Origin: JANPCX01 sp050916095
GTDB taxonomy: Bacteria > Pseudomonadota > Gammaproteobacteria > Burkholderiales > Burkholderiaceae_C
Length of the DNA stretch: 64,000 nt
Direction: 5' to 3'
NCBI GenBank assembly: GCA_050916095.1
Contig: CP050901.1
Location: forward strand, 3,906,001-3,970,000
Within the stretch, counting starts at the first letter, position 1. Each line of letters begins with the position of its first letter. A program made the translations under genes and the position numbers. This document shows, piece by piece, positions 52,462 through 61,309 of this stretch. The notes beneath the pieces were generated by a model. That model saw only the letters and a program-made list of their open reading frames with translations, was not told where the DNA came from and made no database searches.

Positions 52462-52882
52462 TTCGGCCTGATGAAGTCTCCACCCCGTTCGGGCCACGCA
52501 TTAGACGGGCTCAGGGCGAACGGTCGAAACGGCAATAGCCCCCAGCCAGCCCACTCGGCCAGGTGGGTGGCCGGAGTTGTCTGGCCCGACGAGTTCGGCA
52601 GCAGCATCGGTCCGGATGCTGGAAGTTTTCCGGGCCGACCACCTAGCTCGCATATTTCACCAGGTCGCTCTCTTGTTTCGAGGAACACCGCATGAATGCT
52701 TGCTTTGCCTGCTTCGAGTAGCAAATCCACTTTGGTCCGAGCGCTACACACCCGATTGAGCCGTGCTGCGGCGCGCTGGCGGCGTTGCTCCTCCTTGTGG
52801 GCATCAGCCCACTGCGTCGTCGCGTCTTGCCAGAGCACCGCATCACAGCTCACTCGGGCGCGTCCCTGGTGAAACATGCGGG
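52462..52882. other. Repeat-containing gap between kinase and lysR
   Basis: The first part holds a repeat module (CGGCCTGATGAAG at 52464-52476, CCGTTCG at 52485-52491, CGAACGG at 52517-52523) shared with 34039-34144. A 140-codon minus frame (52455-52877) crosses the region, but I recognise no family in it. Confidence 0.45.
52464..52523. repeat. Interspersed repeat module
   Basis: It shares the 13-mer CGGCCTGATGAAG and the CCGTTCG/CGAACGG arms with 34039-34144. The right arm region (52507-52523) is the reverse complement of the first 17 bp of the hsdM repeat, tying all these copies into one family. Confidence 0.7.
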
Positions 52883-53797
52883 CTAGCGCAAAGACTGAGC
52901 CAGCAGGCGCAGGTGTTCTTTCGCCTGTGCCTGCAAGGCTGCCTCCAGCGCATCCACCACCCAGTTGCCGGGCCGCTGCAGCGGCCGCACCAAGCTCGCT
53001 CGGAATGGGATCGACGGGCTCAGGCGACGGATCACCAGGCCGCGGCCCACATAGTCCATGGCTGTCAGAGGGTTCACGATGGACAGCCCCAAACCCTGGA
53101 CCACCATGGCGCAGACGGACGCGGCGCTCGGTGTTTCAATCTGCCGGATAGGTGCCACGCCCTGCTGTGCGAAGAGCGCATCGAGTTGCTGGCGGTAAGG
53201 GTCGGCCGCGGCTAGGCTGACAAAAGGCTGGCCAGCGAAGTCTTTCAACTTGAGTTGACGTTTGTGGGCCAGCGCATGGCCCTCGGGCAATACCGCCACC
53301 TCGTCGGCTTGCAAGAGCGGGGTTTGGCGGGTGCCGGGCGGCGGGCGGTCGTGTTCCGTTAGACCTAAATCGTGCGTTTGTGAGGCCAGCATTTGCTCCA
53401 AGAACGGCGACTCTTGCGGCGTGATGTGCAGTGAAATGCCAGGGTGCTGTTCAATCAAGCGGGCACAGGCCCCGGGCAGCAGGGTTTGCGAAAAAACCGG
53501 CAGGCACAGCACGCTGACCAGCCCCTGGCCATGCAGTTTGAGTTGAGCGGCGGTCTGGCGAATGCGCTCCAGCCCAATGTGGGAACGCTGCACTTCATCA
53601 AACAAAGCCAGAGCCTGGGTCGTGGCACGCAGACGCCCCCGCACGCGCTCAAAAAGGGGCAGGCCTGTGAGCTGCTCCATGCGCGCCAGCTCGCGGCTCA
53701 CGGTGGGCTGAGACGTGAACAGTGCCTGCGCGGCCGCAGTGACGCTGCCCGTGGTCATCAGGGCGCGAAAGACTTCGATGTGGCGATGGGAGAGCAT
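52883..53797 (-). CDS. lysR: LysR-family regulator, probable lysA activator
   Basis: The 304-residue protein has an N-terminal HTH (HIEVFRALMTTGSVTAAAQA then LFTSQPTVSRELARMEQLTG) and a LysR substrate-binding domain (LVSVLCLPVFSQTLLPGACA; DELVAVLPEGH-like segment). It is divergent from lysA with 101 bp between the genes, the classical lysR-lysA layout in which LysR activates lysA when diaminopimelate is abundant and lysine is scarce. That role is known in E. coli and inferred here. Confidence 0.9.
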   Translation of the reverse strand: MLSHRHIEVFRALMTTGSVTAAAQALFTSQPTVSRELARMEQLTGLPLFERVRGRLRATTQALALFDEVQRSHIGLERIRQTAAQLKLHGQGLVSVLCLPVFSQTLLPGACARLIEQHPGISLHITPQESPFLEQMLASQTHDLGLTEHDRPPPGTRQTPLLQADEVAVLPEGHALAHKRQLKLKDFAGQPFVSLAAADPYRQQLDALFAQQGVAPIRQIETPSAASVCAMVVQGLGLSIVNPLTAMDYVGRGLVIRRLSPSIPFRASLVRPLQRPGNWVVDALEAALQAQAKEHLRLLAQSLR

Positions 53798-53898
53798 GGC
53801 AATGTCATATCCAGAATGAATAGATCATGCACCACAAAGCAATTTACTGAAAGGTTGGCAGCGTGCAAGATAGTGCCTTTCCATCGACAAACAGCGCC
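53798..53898. promoter_or_regulatory. Divergent lysR-lysA control region
   Basis: The 101 bp contain promoters for both genes and presumably the LysR site. An AT-rich stretch (ATGTCATATCCAGAATGAAT, 53803-53822) is the likely core. Binding is inferred from the gene arrangement. Confidence 0.6.
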
Positions 53899-55158
53899 AT
53901 GTCCCCTTTCACCGACAGCCAGATTCAGCAACTCGCGCAGCAGCACGGCACACCGCTGTGGGCCTATGACGCTGCCACCATCGGTCAGCGCATCAGCGAA
54001 CTCAAGTCCTTTGACACGATTCGTTTTGCGCAAAAAGCTTGCTCCAATAGCCATCTGCTGCGTTTGATGCGGGAACACGGTGTAGCGGTGGACGCGGTGT
54101 CCTTGGGCGAGATTGAGCGCGCCCTGCATGCGGGCTACAGCGTGGGCGCGGGCCATGCGGCGGGCATCGTTTTCACGGCGGACTTGTTCGACCGCCCCAC
54201 CTTGGCGCGGGTGGTGGAGCTCGGTATCCCGGTCAATGCAGGTTCTATCGACATGCTGCACCAACTGGGCGAAGAAATGGAAAAACGCGCACCTGGCCAC
54301 CGCGTGTGGCTGCGCATCAATCCGGGTTTTGGCCACGGCCACAGCCAAAAAACCAATACCGGCGGCGAGCAAAGCAAACACGGCATTTGGCATGCCGACT
54401 TGCCAGAAGCCCTGGCCGCTGTGAAAAAACATGGTTTGCATCTGGTCGGTATCCACATGCACATTGGCTCAGGCGTGGACTACGGTCATTTATCCCAGGT
54501 GTGTGACGCGATGGTGGCCTTGGTCACACAAGTCAAAACCTTGGGACATGACATTGAAGCGATTTCGGCGGGCGGCGGACTGTCCATTCCTTACCGCAAG
54601 GGTGAGTCACGTTTGGACACCGCGCATTACTTCAGCCTGTGGGATGGTGCGCGCCAGCGCATTGCAGCATTGCTGGGCCATCCGGTGGGACTGGAAATTG
54701 AGCCCGGGCGTTACTTGGTGGCCGAGTCGGGCGTATTGATCGCCGAAGTGCGTGCCGTGAAAAACATGGGCAGCAATCACTTTGTATTGGTGGACGCAGG
54801 TTTCAGCGACTTGGTGCGCCCCGCCATGTACGGCGGTTACCACCACATCAGCGTGGTGCCGCAGCGCGGTGCGGCGTTGGCCACACGTGCTGTGCGGCCT
54901 TGCGTGGTGGCGGGGCCACTGTGTGAATCGGGCGATGTATTCACCCAGCTCGAAGGGGGTGTGGTGAGTCACCGCGATTTGCCCAGCCCCGAGGTGGGCG
55001 ACCTGCTGGTGTTTCACGACACGGGGGCTTATGGCGCGGCCATGTCATCGAACTACAACAGCCGCCCTTTGATTGCCGAAGTGCTGGTCGAGGGCGGCCA
55101 AAACCGTTTGATTCGGCGTAAACAAACGGTGGCGGAGTTGCTAAAACTGGAGGACTGA
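53899..55158 (+). CDS. lysA: Diaminopimelate decarboxylase
   Basis: The 419-residue protein matches the E. coli-type LysA: DTIRFAQKACSNSHLLRLMR near residue 38 carries the PLP Lys, VDAVSLGEIERALHAGY follows, with NPGFGHGHSQKTNTGGEQSK near 140 and the glycine-rich phosphate loop ISAGGGLSIPYRKGE near 220. It makes lysine from meso-diaminopimelate. An upstream in-frame ATG at 53863 exists; 53899 matches the family length. It is divergent from lysR. Confidence 0.95.
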   Translation: MSPFTDSQIQQLAQQHGTPLWAYDAATIGQRISELKSFDTIRFAQKACSNSHLLRLMREHGVAVDAVSLGEIERALHAGYSVGAGHAAGIVFTADLFDRPTLARVVELGIPVNAGSIDMLHQLGEEMEKRAPGHRVWLRINPGFGHGHSQKTNTGGEQSKHGIWHADLPEALAAVKKHGLHLVGIHMHIGSGVDYGHLSQVCDAMVALVTQVKTLGHDIEAISAGGGLSIPYRKGESRLDTAHYFSLWDGARQRIAALLGHPVGLEIEPGRYLVAESGVLIAEVRAVKNMGSNHFVLVDAGFSDLVRPAMYGGYHHISVVPQRGAALATRAVRPCVVAGPLCESGDVFTQLEGGVVSHRDLPSPEVGDLLVFHDTGAYGAAMSSNYNSRPLIAEVLVEGGQNRLIRRKQTVAELLKLED

Positions 55159-55163
55159 GAGAT

Positions 55164-55781
55164 TCAGCGGTCGGCCTCCACCACCGACCCTTGCATCGCA
55201 CCCTCGACAGCCACCGTGATCACAAACCGCCGCTCGAAAAACAACCACAACAGCAGCGGCACCAAGGTGGGCATCAACAAAAATCCGAACTGGTAACCCA
55301 ACACAATGAGGTTTTGGTCCCAGCTGGAGAAGTAAGTTTTTGCGCGGGTGAACTCACCGGCATGCACGGCCACTTGCACCAGCCATGCAAAACAAACGCC
55401 CCAGGCTTGAAAGGGCATCATGGCAACGGCACACAGGGGCAGTTTCCACCACAAACCTTTGGCCCGAGCGGCAACAAACAACGCCACGAGCAATGGCAAT
55501 CCGTAGCAGTAAGTCAGCACCACGGTTTCGGGTGTCAGGTCGGCGACTCTGCCGGATGCGTGGGGCACGGTCAACACGGTGAGCAGGGTTTGACTAACCC
55601 CGTGCAACTCACTGCCCACCGCCCACCGCGAAAAGAAGTACACCATGGCTTGCTCGGCCAACCAGGCCACGGGCTGCACCACCCAATCGCGTGCCCAGTA
55701 CCAAAGTGCCAGCAAGGGGAACAGACAGAACAACGCCCGCACAAAAAAAATGGCAATGACGCCGCTGCTGTTAGCACTCAT
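55164..55781 (-). CDS. Exosortase H-associated membrane protein
   Basis: This 205-residue protein is highly hydrophobic, with about five helices (IFFVRALFCLFPLLALWYWA; LTYCYGLPLLVALFVAA; FGFLLMPTLVPLLLWLFFER). Its start overlaps the stop of the exosortase H gene by one base, so the pair is coupled. Proteins of this shape are the usual companion of exosortase H; the function is unknown. The start at 55781 fits the TGATG overlap; the longer frame from 55847 does not. Confidence 0.82.
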   Translation of the reverse strand: MSANSSGVIAIFFVRALFCLFPLLALWYWARDWVVQPVAWLAEQAMVYFFSRWAVGSELHGVSQTLLTVLTVPHASGRVADLTPETVVLTYCYGLPLLVALFVAARAKGLWWKLPLCAVAMMPFQAWGVCFAWLVQVAVHAGEFTRAKTYFSSWDQNLIVLGYQFGFLLMPTLVPLLLWLFFERRFVITVAVEGAMQGSVVEADR

Positions 55782-56290
55782 CACGGTTGAGCCAGCACTT
55801 CCTGCCGGGCTTCGCGCTTGGCCACTTGGCGTATCCACACCAACCACACCACCAGCACATCAAGCATGATCAGCGCTTGCCAAAGATAGAGGTGGGCGAA
55901 CTTGAACAGCTCAGCGTTATAGCCAACCAAGTAAAAAAGGCTGATCACGCGCAGCACGTTCACGCCCTGCACGGCCACAAAGCCCAGCACGAGCCCCCAC
56001 AAGCGCAGCCGCCACGAGGCGGGATAGGCCAATATGGCCGCAGCGAGGATCAAGCAGGCTTCCACGCCATTGCAACCCGCTTCCACCGAAACGCCTTGCC
56101 CAGTGACGGCGTGCTGCAACACCTTGCCGTAAGAAATGACGTTGGCGTCAAAAGGCATCACCAGGGCCGCGCTCACGGTCGTGAGAACTTGAGTCCAAGG
56201 AACGACCAAATAGGTTTGAACAGGCGGTGTCAGCTCAAGCGTGAACAGCAGCAGCAAGAGCGCGACAAAAACGAGAGCGAATCGGGTCAT
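55781..56290 (-). CDS. xrtH: Exosortase H (IPTLxxWG-CTERM type)
   Basis: The 169-residue multi-pass membrane protein has the three exosortase catalytic residues: Cys in VSVEAGCNGVEACLILAAAI (near 72), Arg in NVLRVISLFYLVG (near 113) and His in FKFAHLYLWQALIML (near 131). Exosortases process proteins that carry a C-terminal PEP-CTERM-like tail before surface delivery; the H type recognises IPTL tails. No protein with such a tail was seen in this window, so substrates lie elsewhere. It is short, as is normal for this subtype. Confidence 0.88.
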   Translation of the reverse strand: MTRFALVFVALLLLLFTLELTPPVQTYLVVPWTQVLTTVSAALVMPFDANVISYGKVLQHAVTGQGVSVEAGCNGVEACLILAAAILAYPASWRLRLWGLVLGFVAVQGVNVLRVISLFYLVGYNAELFKFAHLYLWQALIMLDVLVVWLVWIRQVAKREARQEVLAQP

Positions 56291-56384
56291 GGGCAGGCGG
56301 AAAAAAACACATGGTAGCGGCCGCATTTTCAGCCGAGTTGAATCGGGTGTGATTCAACCGGAGATGGTGCAAGAGAGATAGCCG

Positions 56385-56485
56385 CCGTCATTCCCGCGAA
56401 GGCGGGGCTCCAGGAACGTGCCGGGCCGCATACACCCTTTGCCGAGCCACCACCGACTGGATTCCCGCCTTGGCGGGAATGACGG
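56385..56485. repeat. REP-like paired palindrome
   Basis: Two inverted arms, CCGTCATTCCCGC... (from 56385) and ...GCGGGAATGACGG (to 56485), enclose 60 or so bases. Each arm also contains its own CCCGC/GCGGG dyad. This family of intergenic palindromes is widespread in proteobacteria. It lies between the ends of the exosortase and patatin gene units. Confidence 0.75.
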
Positions 56486-56536
56486 TTCACAGCAGGATCA
56501 CGGCGCTCACATCGCTTTTGATCGCAACCGGTTCAA

Positions 56537-59500
56537 TCAGCGATTGGACACCCTCAACTCCGCGCTGGCCACCGGTCGGCCCGCCACCTTGGAATCGCTC
56601 AAACTGGCTGGCGGCAACCACAGTTCAATCACACCGATTCGCCGGTTGGGTTGGCTTTCCGGCAGGTTGCGAATCCAAACTTGATCGCTGCCAGCGGGGT
56701 TTAGCTTATTCCCCGAAGTTGAATTCGCCGAGCCCTCAGCGGGCGTCTGGGCCAACCGTGCTTTAAGAAAGCCGGCCAATACCTCGGCGCAGCTGCGGCT
56801 GCTCGGATCGTGCAGCAAAAAGGTGGGCTTGGGCCAGGGCACGGGGCGGCGCTGCTGGCGCAATTCGGCACTGCGCGAGACGTTTTCGATGGGTGCCAAT
56901 TGCAAGCCCACACCACCCGGCAAGTCGAGCAACACCTGACGCCATTGGTTGGCCACGCGCAAACTAGTCTCGTCGTAAACCTGCACATACAAAATGCTGC
57001 GCTCTTTGGAAGGATCGCGCTGGCAGGCATCCGTAAGCACTTTCGAGGCAAGGGAAACTCCGGGGACGGAGCTGGTGGCCACAGGATGCGGGTCTCCCAA
57101 ATTTTTGAGCAGAGCAATTGTGTTGCGTGCTTCCTCGACCTGATCTTCGGGGGAGATCGGCGGAATCCAGTATTTTTCTAGCGCGGACTTCTGAGACCTG
57201 TCTTTATTCAACTCCACACATAAATCGTCGTCCAGTAGTCGTTTTTTGTCGGCGCGGCATTGATTGTCAGGAGCAGAAGTCTTTTGACAATGCAATCTCA
57301 AACGATCCCCCATGCGTTTAATTCCGTCCTTAGAAAATGGGCTTAACGTGGGGGATTCTTTTAGTTTGAGCAAGTGCAACGTTTGCGTCATCACGTGGTC
57401 GGTCACGATGGGGCACGCACCGTCCAGGCCTTGCAGGCCTTTGCTGGTGTCGAGCAACATCTGGCGCACCTCGATTTGTTCGTCGTTTTGGCGGCGTTGC
57501 ACTTGGTCTTGTACCTGCCACAGCGACAACAGCAGCGTGCCCGAGGCGCCCAAGCCCAATGTGGTGCCGATGGCGGTCGCGCGCGCAGATCGCCGCCACA
57601 GCGGTTCTGTATTGGTTTTGGCGGCGTCCATCGATTCTGTGGCGTGGCGCAATCTGGCGGCGACTTTCAGTGCATGACGGGCGGGTCGGCTCCAGCCCGG
57701 CAACTGGGCCAACCAACTGTCATGCAAGGCGCGGCCAAAGTCTTCGCCCAAGCGGTGGTAACTCTCCCACTGCGCTTCGTCGAAGGACTGGTCGCCAGTG
57801 GACTCGTGCGGGAAAGCGGGGTTTTTCTGCGCATAGGCCAGCACATCCACGTTCAATTCGTCGTGCAAATTGGGCTTCACGACCAAGAGCGTGCCCTCAA
57901 GCCGCACGGGGCGCCCAGAAACGCTGTCGATGCGCTCGCGGTAGCGAATGCGTGCGAGCAATACGCCGCGGCAAGAGTGGTTGTTGGCCATGTCCTCAGG
58001 CGACACCACGGTCAGCTCGGTGCCCGCCAAACTGAAGAGGTCGGCGGCTTCTTCGCGGGTATAAAAATCAATCTCGGCGCCAAAGTCGATGCGTGCTTTG
58101 CGAACCAGGTTTTCGATGTCGCCGAATTTGTAGTCGAGGTCACAACTGGCATCGGACAAGATGATGAAGTCCAGTTCGCGTTTGAGCAGTGCGTAAACAC
58201 CGGTGTTCTCGAAATGGCCTCCGTCAGAGAGGTACCACCAAGGCCGCTCCACGCCAAAAAAGGTGGCCGAGGCCTCGCTGCGAAGCATCATGGGTTTGGG
58301 CAAACAACGCCATGCAAAACGGCTTAACCACTTGAGCGGCACCTGTTCTCGCGGCGCACGCACCCACATGCCCAAACGAACACCCAGAAAATAAATCAGC
58401 AAGGCCAGGCCGCGTGAGGTGTAGGAACCTGCGCCGGGCGAGGCCGCCGCCCCGGATATCGCCACCCAGCGCCCCAAGGTGCCTGCATCGTAGGCCTCGT
58501 GGGCGGGTATGAAACCATCTCTGCCGACTTCAATGCCTCGCCACGTGGCCGTCACCGACGCCCCCTTGCGATCCGCGTTGTAGAGGCCACTTGTCCCGTC
58601 GCGGGTCTGGTTCAAACACGTGTTGACCAAATGAATGGGGCCACCGTGTTTTTCGGGCTGGTAGTTGGACAGGCGCGTATCGTCGCCGTCCACCACGGCC
58701 GTCACATTGGCCTCACGGCGCGAGCTGCTGGCGGAATCAAAGGACGCTCCTTTCAAAACGCGCTTGGGGTTACCCACGGCAAGGTAAGCGCGCGTCAAGC
58801 GGGCTCGATAAAAACTGTGCAACGAAGAGGTGTTGGCCATTTGGGCGTTGCTCGCCGTGAGCAACATCCACAGCAGCCAAACGACACACACCACTGCCAC
58901 TCGCATCCAGGCGGGCACGCCCACAAACACGGCAAAGGTGTCGAGCTCAAAGACAAACCACTGCAGCAGTGCAAGCCACAACACAACCAAGACCACAAGG
59001 CCCACGATGCTTGCGAGGTTGAGCAAACGTGGCAACCACTGGCTGGCCCGGTTGCCAGTTTCCGCAGCCATTTGTTGCAGCGGTTGCATCAAGCTGCGCA
59101 GCAACAGCAAAGCCAGGCCCCCAGCACCAGCACCACCCCACAGCCACGACTCCTTGGCCTGAAACTCTTGCATCAACCACCAACTGGCCAAGTCCAAGAG
59201 GCCCAAACCCGCCAAAGCCAATGCGCAAAGACTGACCACGCGCAGACTTCGGGTCAGCACGTTGCGCACCCTTGCCACGGCCAAACTCCATGCATCCTGT
59301 TGTGTAGCCAACCACGCTTGTGCGGCCACTTGCCCGATGACGGAAGAGATCAACGCCACCACGGCTGCCGTCGGCCACGTCAGGCCGTTTTGCACGATGT
59401 TGAAGGTGCCCTGGGCATGTGCCGTTTGAAGCAGGACAAGCGCCACGCCCGCCATCAAAAATACCAACAATACGTCTCGCACTGGCACACGTTTTTTGCT

Positions 59501-60256
59501 GGCAGACCCAAGGGCCTCAGTGAACGTGGCGCTTGCCGCATCCGGGCCATCACGTGCCGCCCAATAGCCCGTGATCAATCCCGGCCCGCAAACCAACCAC
59601 AACAAAGCGGCTGCGGTCCACCACACCGTCATCCAGGGCTCCCAGCCCTTGACTTGTAAAACCTGGGTGCTGTGTTGCCAGACATGGGGCGCGATCACCA
59701 CCAGGCCCAGCAGCATGCAAGCAAACATGAACTCAAAATGAATGGCCAGCAAGGCCCGCATGTAGGTGACGACCGCCATGCCAATGTCGCGTGAACCAGC
59801 GGGTGTGAGGTAGCGGCCATAACGACGTAACCATTGCAAAGCGGGCGAATCGCTCTGCGCCAGTTGCGCTTGGGCTTCGTTCGCGCCATGCCGCTGTATC
59901 AGCCGCCCCCACATGCCAGCGGTATAGCCGCCACCGGAGACGCTGGAGAGGTAGTCGATGCGACCAAGCAATCCGTCCGTCACCAAAGAACGTTTGTCAG
60001 GCGCTTGATGCCCCGGGTGGTTGGCGCTTTTGCTTTGCGCCAAACCACGCAACAAGCCCAGGGCAAAGGTCGCGCTGCGCACCCCACCACCTGATAGCGC
60101 CAGGCCCACCCGAGGCAAGCTCAGTTCGTCTGAGTTGGATGCGGCCTCAGGGCCCAACACCTGGGCGCGACGCTGCTGCAACGCCTGGCGTTCAGCATCA
60201 AACAGGGCTTGGGTGGCGTTGATCTCATCGGCCGCAGCCGTGTGGGGAATGGTCAT
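56537..60256 (-). CDS. Patatin-like phospholipase with large membrane-spanning insert
   Basis: The 1239-residue protein begins with the patatin oxyanion loop (VGLALSGGGVRSATFALGLL, about 45-64) and nucleophile elbow SSVSGGGYTAG near 103. It then runs through about eight hydrophobic helices between residues 165 and 480 (for example MRALLAIHFEFMFACMLLGL; VLLVFLMAGVALVLLQTA). The catalytic Asp motif SDGGHFENTGVYALL appears only near 677. A further membrane segment (ATAIGTTLGLGASGTLLLSL) lies near 905, and the last 300 residues are not recognised. The patatin fold is thus split by the membrane region. The start at 60256 has GGAGG 7 bp upstream; 60289 is the alternative. Confidence 0.85.
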   Translation of the reverse strand: MTIPHTAAADEINATQALFDAERQALQQRRAQVLGPEAASNSDELSLPRVGLALSGGGVRSATFALGLLRGLAQSKSANHPGHQAPDKRSLVTDGLLGRIDYLSSVSGGGYTAGMWGRLIQRHGANEAQAQLAQSDSPALQWLRRYGRYLTPAGSRDIGMAVVTYMRALLAIHFEFMFACMLLGLVVIAPHVWQHSTQVLQVKGWEPWMTVWWTAAALLWLVCGPGLITGYWAARDGPDAASATFTEALGSASKKRVPVRDVLLVFLMAGVALVLLQTAHAQGTFNIVQNGLTWPTAAVVALISSVIGQVAAQAWLATQQDAWSLAVARVRNVLTRSLRVVSLCALALAGLGLLDLASWWLMQEFQAKESWLWGGAGAGGLALLLLRSLMQPLQQMAAETGNRASQWLPRLLNLASIVGLVVLVVLWLALLQWFVFELDTFAVFVGVPAWMRVAVVCVVWLLWMLLTASNAQMANTSSLHSFYRARLTRAYLAVGNPKRVLKGASFDSASSSRREANVTAVVDGDDTRLSNYQPEKHGGPIHLVNTCLNQTRDGTSGLYNADRKGASVTATWRGIEVGRDGFIPAHEAYDAGTLGRWVAISGAAASPGAGSYTSRGLALLIYFLGVRLGMWVRAPREQVPLKWLSRFAWRCLPKPMMLRSEASATFFGVERPWWYLSDGGHFENTGVYALLKRELDFIILSDASCDLDYKFGDIENLVRKARIDFGAEIDFYTREEAADLFSLAGTELTVVSPEDMANNHSCRGVLLARIRYRERIDSVSGRPVRLEGTLLVVKPNLHDELNVDVLAYAQKNPAFPHESTGDQSFDEAQWESYHRLGEDFGRALHDSWLAQLPGWSRPARHALKVAARLRHATESMDAAKTNTEPLWRRSARATAIGTTLGLGASGTLLLSLWQVQDQVQRRQNDEQIEVRQMLLDTSKGLQGLDGACPIVTDHVMTQTLHLLKLKESPTLSPFSKDGIKRMGDRLRLHCQKTSAPDNQCRADKKRLLDDDLCVELNKDRSQKSALEKYWIPPISPEDQVEEARNTIALLKNLGDPHPVATSSVPGVSLASKVLTDACQRDPSKERSILYVQVYDETSLRVANQWRQVLLDLPGGVGLQLAPIENVSRSAELRQQRRPVPWPKPTFLLHDPSSRSCAEVLAGFLKARLAQTPAEGSANSTSGNKLNPAGSDQVWIRNLPESQPNRRIGVIELWLPPASLSDSKVAGRPVASAELRVSNR

Positions 60257-60280
60257 GCAGGGGCCTCCGTCGATGAGCAG

Positions 60281-60394
60281 GTGCTGCATTTCACCAAAAC
60301 GTTGGCGTGTGAAATCGATGGCTTCACTCGCCAGACCAGGAGACTGTCGGGCGAAGGCGGGATTTCATGTCAACGTTTTGGTGAAATGCAGCAC
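60281..60394. repeat. Perfect 24-bp inverted repeat in the patatin gene leader
   Basis: 60281-60304 (GTGCTGCATTTCACCAAAAC then GTTG) is the exact reverse complement of 60371-60394, with 66 bp between. It lies within 140 bp upstream of the patatin start, so an RNA hairpin could form in the 5' leader. Confidence 0.9.
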
Positions 60395-60712
60395 CAGGGT
60401 CAGCGTGGCGGAACTATAGGCGCGTGTTGCGCCTTGACCATCCCTAGTACTGCGACACAGCCGCGAACCCGGTGAGCCTTCGGGCCGCTCAGTCAATGGC
60501 GGCAGTCAAATGCCTTCTGTCAGTTGTCCTCGGTCTGGAAACGTCAAGCGCCATTGCAACTCACCCGCCACCGTGACACGGCCCATGGCAACCACAGGAC
60601 CGGTTTTCACGTGCAATACATTCATAAACAGCAGCGAAGCATTCATGCAGTGTTGCGGGGCATAGAAGAGCGACCTGACGAGATATCCGGGTTAGCGGGG
60701 TGAGTGAATCGG
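60395..60712. other. Gap upstream of the patatin gene
   Basis: The stretch should hold the patatin promoter. A short minus frame (about 60505-60646, MNASLLFMNVLHVKTGPVVA...) has no recognised domain. Nothing else is supported. Confidence 0.4.
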
Positions 60713-61279
60713 TCAAGGCTTGACCGTGAGGGCATTCAGGCGCTCTTGCACCTTGGCCACGCCGGCCTGGGCACAGGCCTCGTCGAGCGCGCCGCCGGGG
60801 GCACCGCCCACGCCGATTGCAGCCAAGGTTTCATCGCCCGAGCGCAGGGCCACGCCACCGGCCAGCAAGATCACGTTATTCACGGTTTGCAAGGCTGGCC
60901 CGGTGGGGGTTTTGCTGATTTTTTCGGTCAGCGCACTGGTTGTGCTCGTCCCAAAAATCGGACCGAGCGTGGCAATGGTGTAGGCCTTCTTGAAGGCGGT
61001 CTCGCGGGTGTGGATGGTGCTGTGGTCACCGCGCAAGAATGCGCGCTCGACCCCGGCCACGTCGACCACAGAGACCGACACCTTGTAGCCGCTTGCCTCG
61101 CAGCTTTGAAGGGCGGCCTGCGCGGCGTCGACGGCAATCGCCAGCGGCATCTGTTTGCCGCTGTTGAGTACCTGGGCTGAGGCCGACGAGGCGACAACCA
61201 GCAGCGCTGAACTGGCCAGGGCGACTGAGGCGGTCGCGCCAACGGTAAGGATTTTCTTGAAACAGTCGAGGCAGTCCAT
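60713..61279 (-). CDS. GlcG/HbpS-like haem-binding family protein, secreted
   Basis: The 188-residue protein has a signal peptide (ASVALASSALLVVASSASAQ) and a GlcG/HbpS/PduO-C domain: LAIAVDAAQAALQSCEASGY, then VSVVDVAGVERAFLRGD and ETAFKKAYTIATLG, ending with GGVALRSGDETLAAIGVGGA. Members bind haem or cobalamin or act as small adaptors; the role here is unknown. It follows the hydrolase gene by 30 bp on the same strand. Confidence 0.88.
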   Translation of the reverse strand: MDCLDCFKKILTVGATASVALASSALLVVASSASAQVLNSGKQMPLAIAVDAAQAALQSCEASGYKVSVSVVDVAGVERAFLRGDHSTIHTRETAFKKAYTIATLGPIFGTSTTSALTEKISKTPTGPALQTVNNVILLAGGVALRSGDETLAAIGVGGAPGGALDEACAQAGVAKVQERLNALTVKP

Positions 61280-61309
61280 GGTGGGGGCTCCGATCTTGGG
61301 TGGTTGGGG

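Noticed and set aside
52455..52877. A 140-codon minus frame between the kinase gene and lysR
   Set aside because: Its end runs through the interspersed repeat, and the front (SCDAVLWQDATTQWADAHKE) matches no family I know. A decayed gene is possible but cannot be supported.
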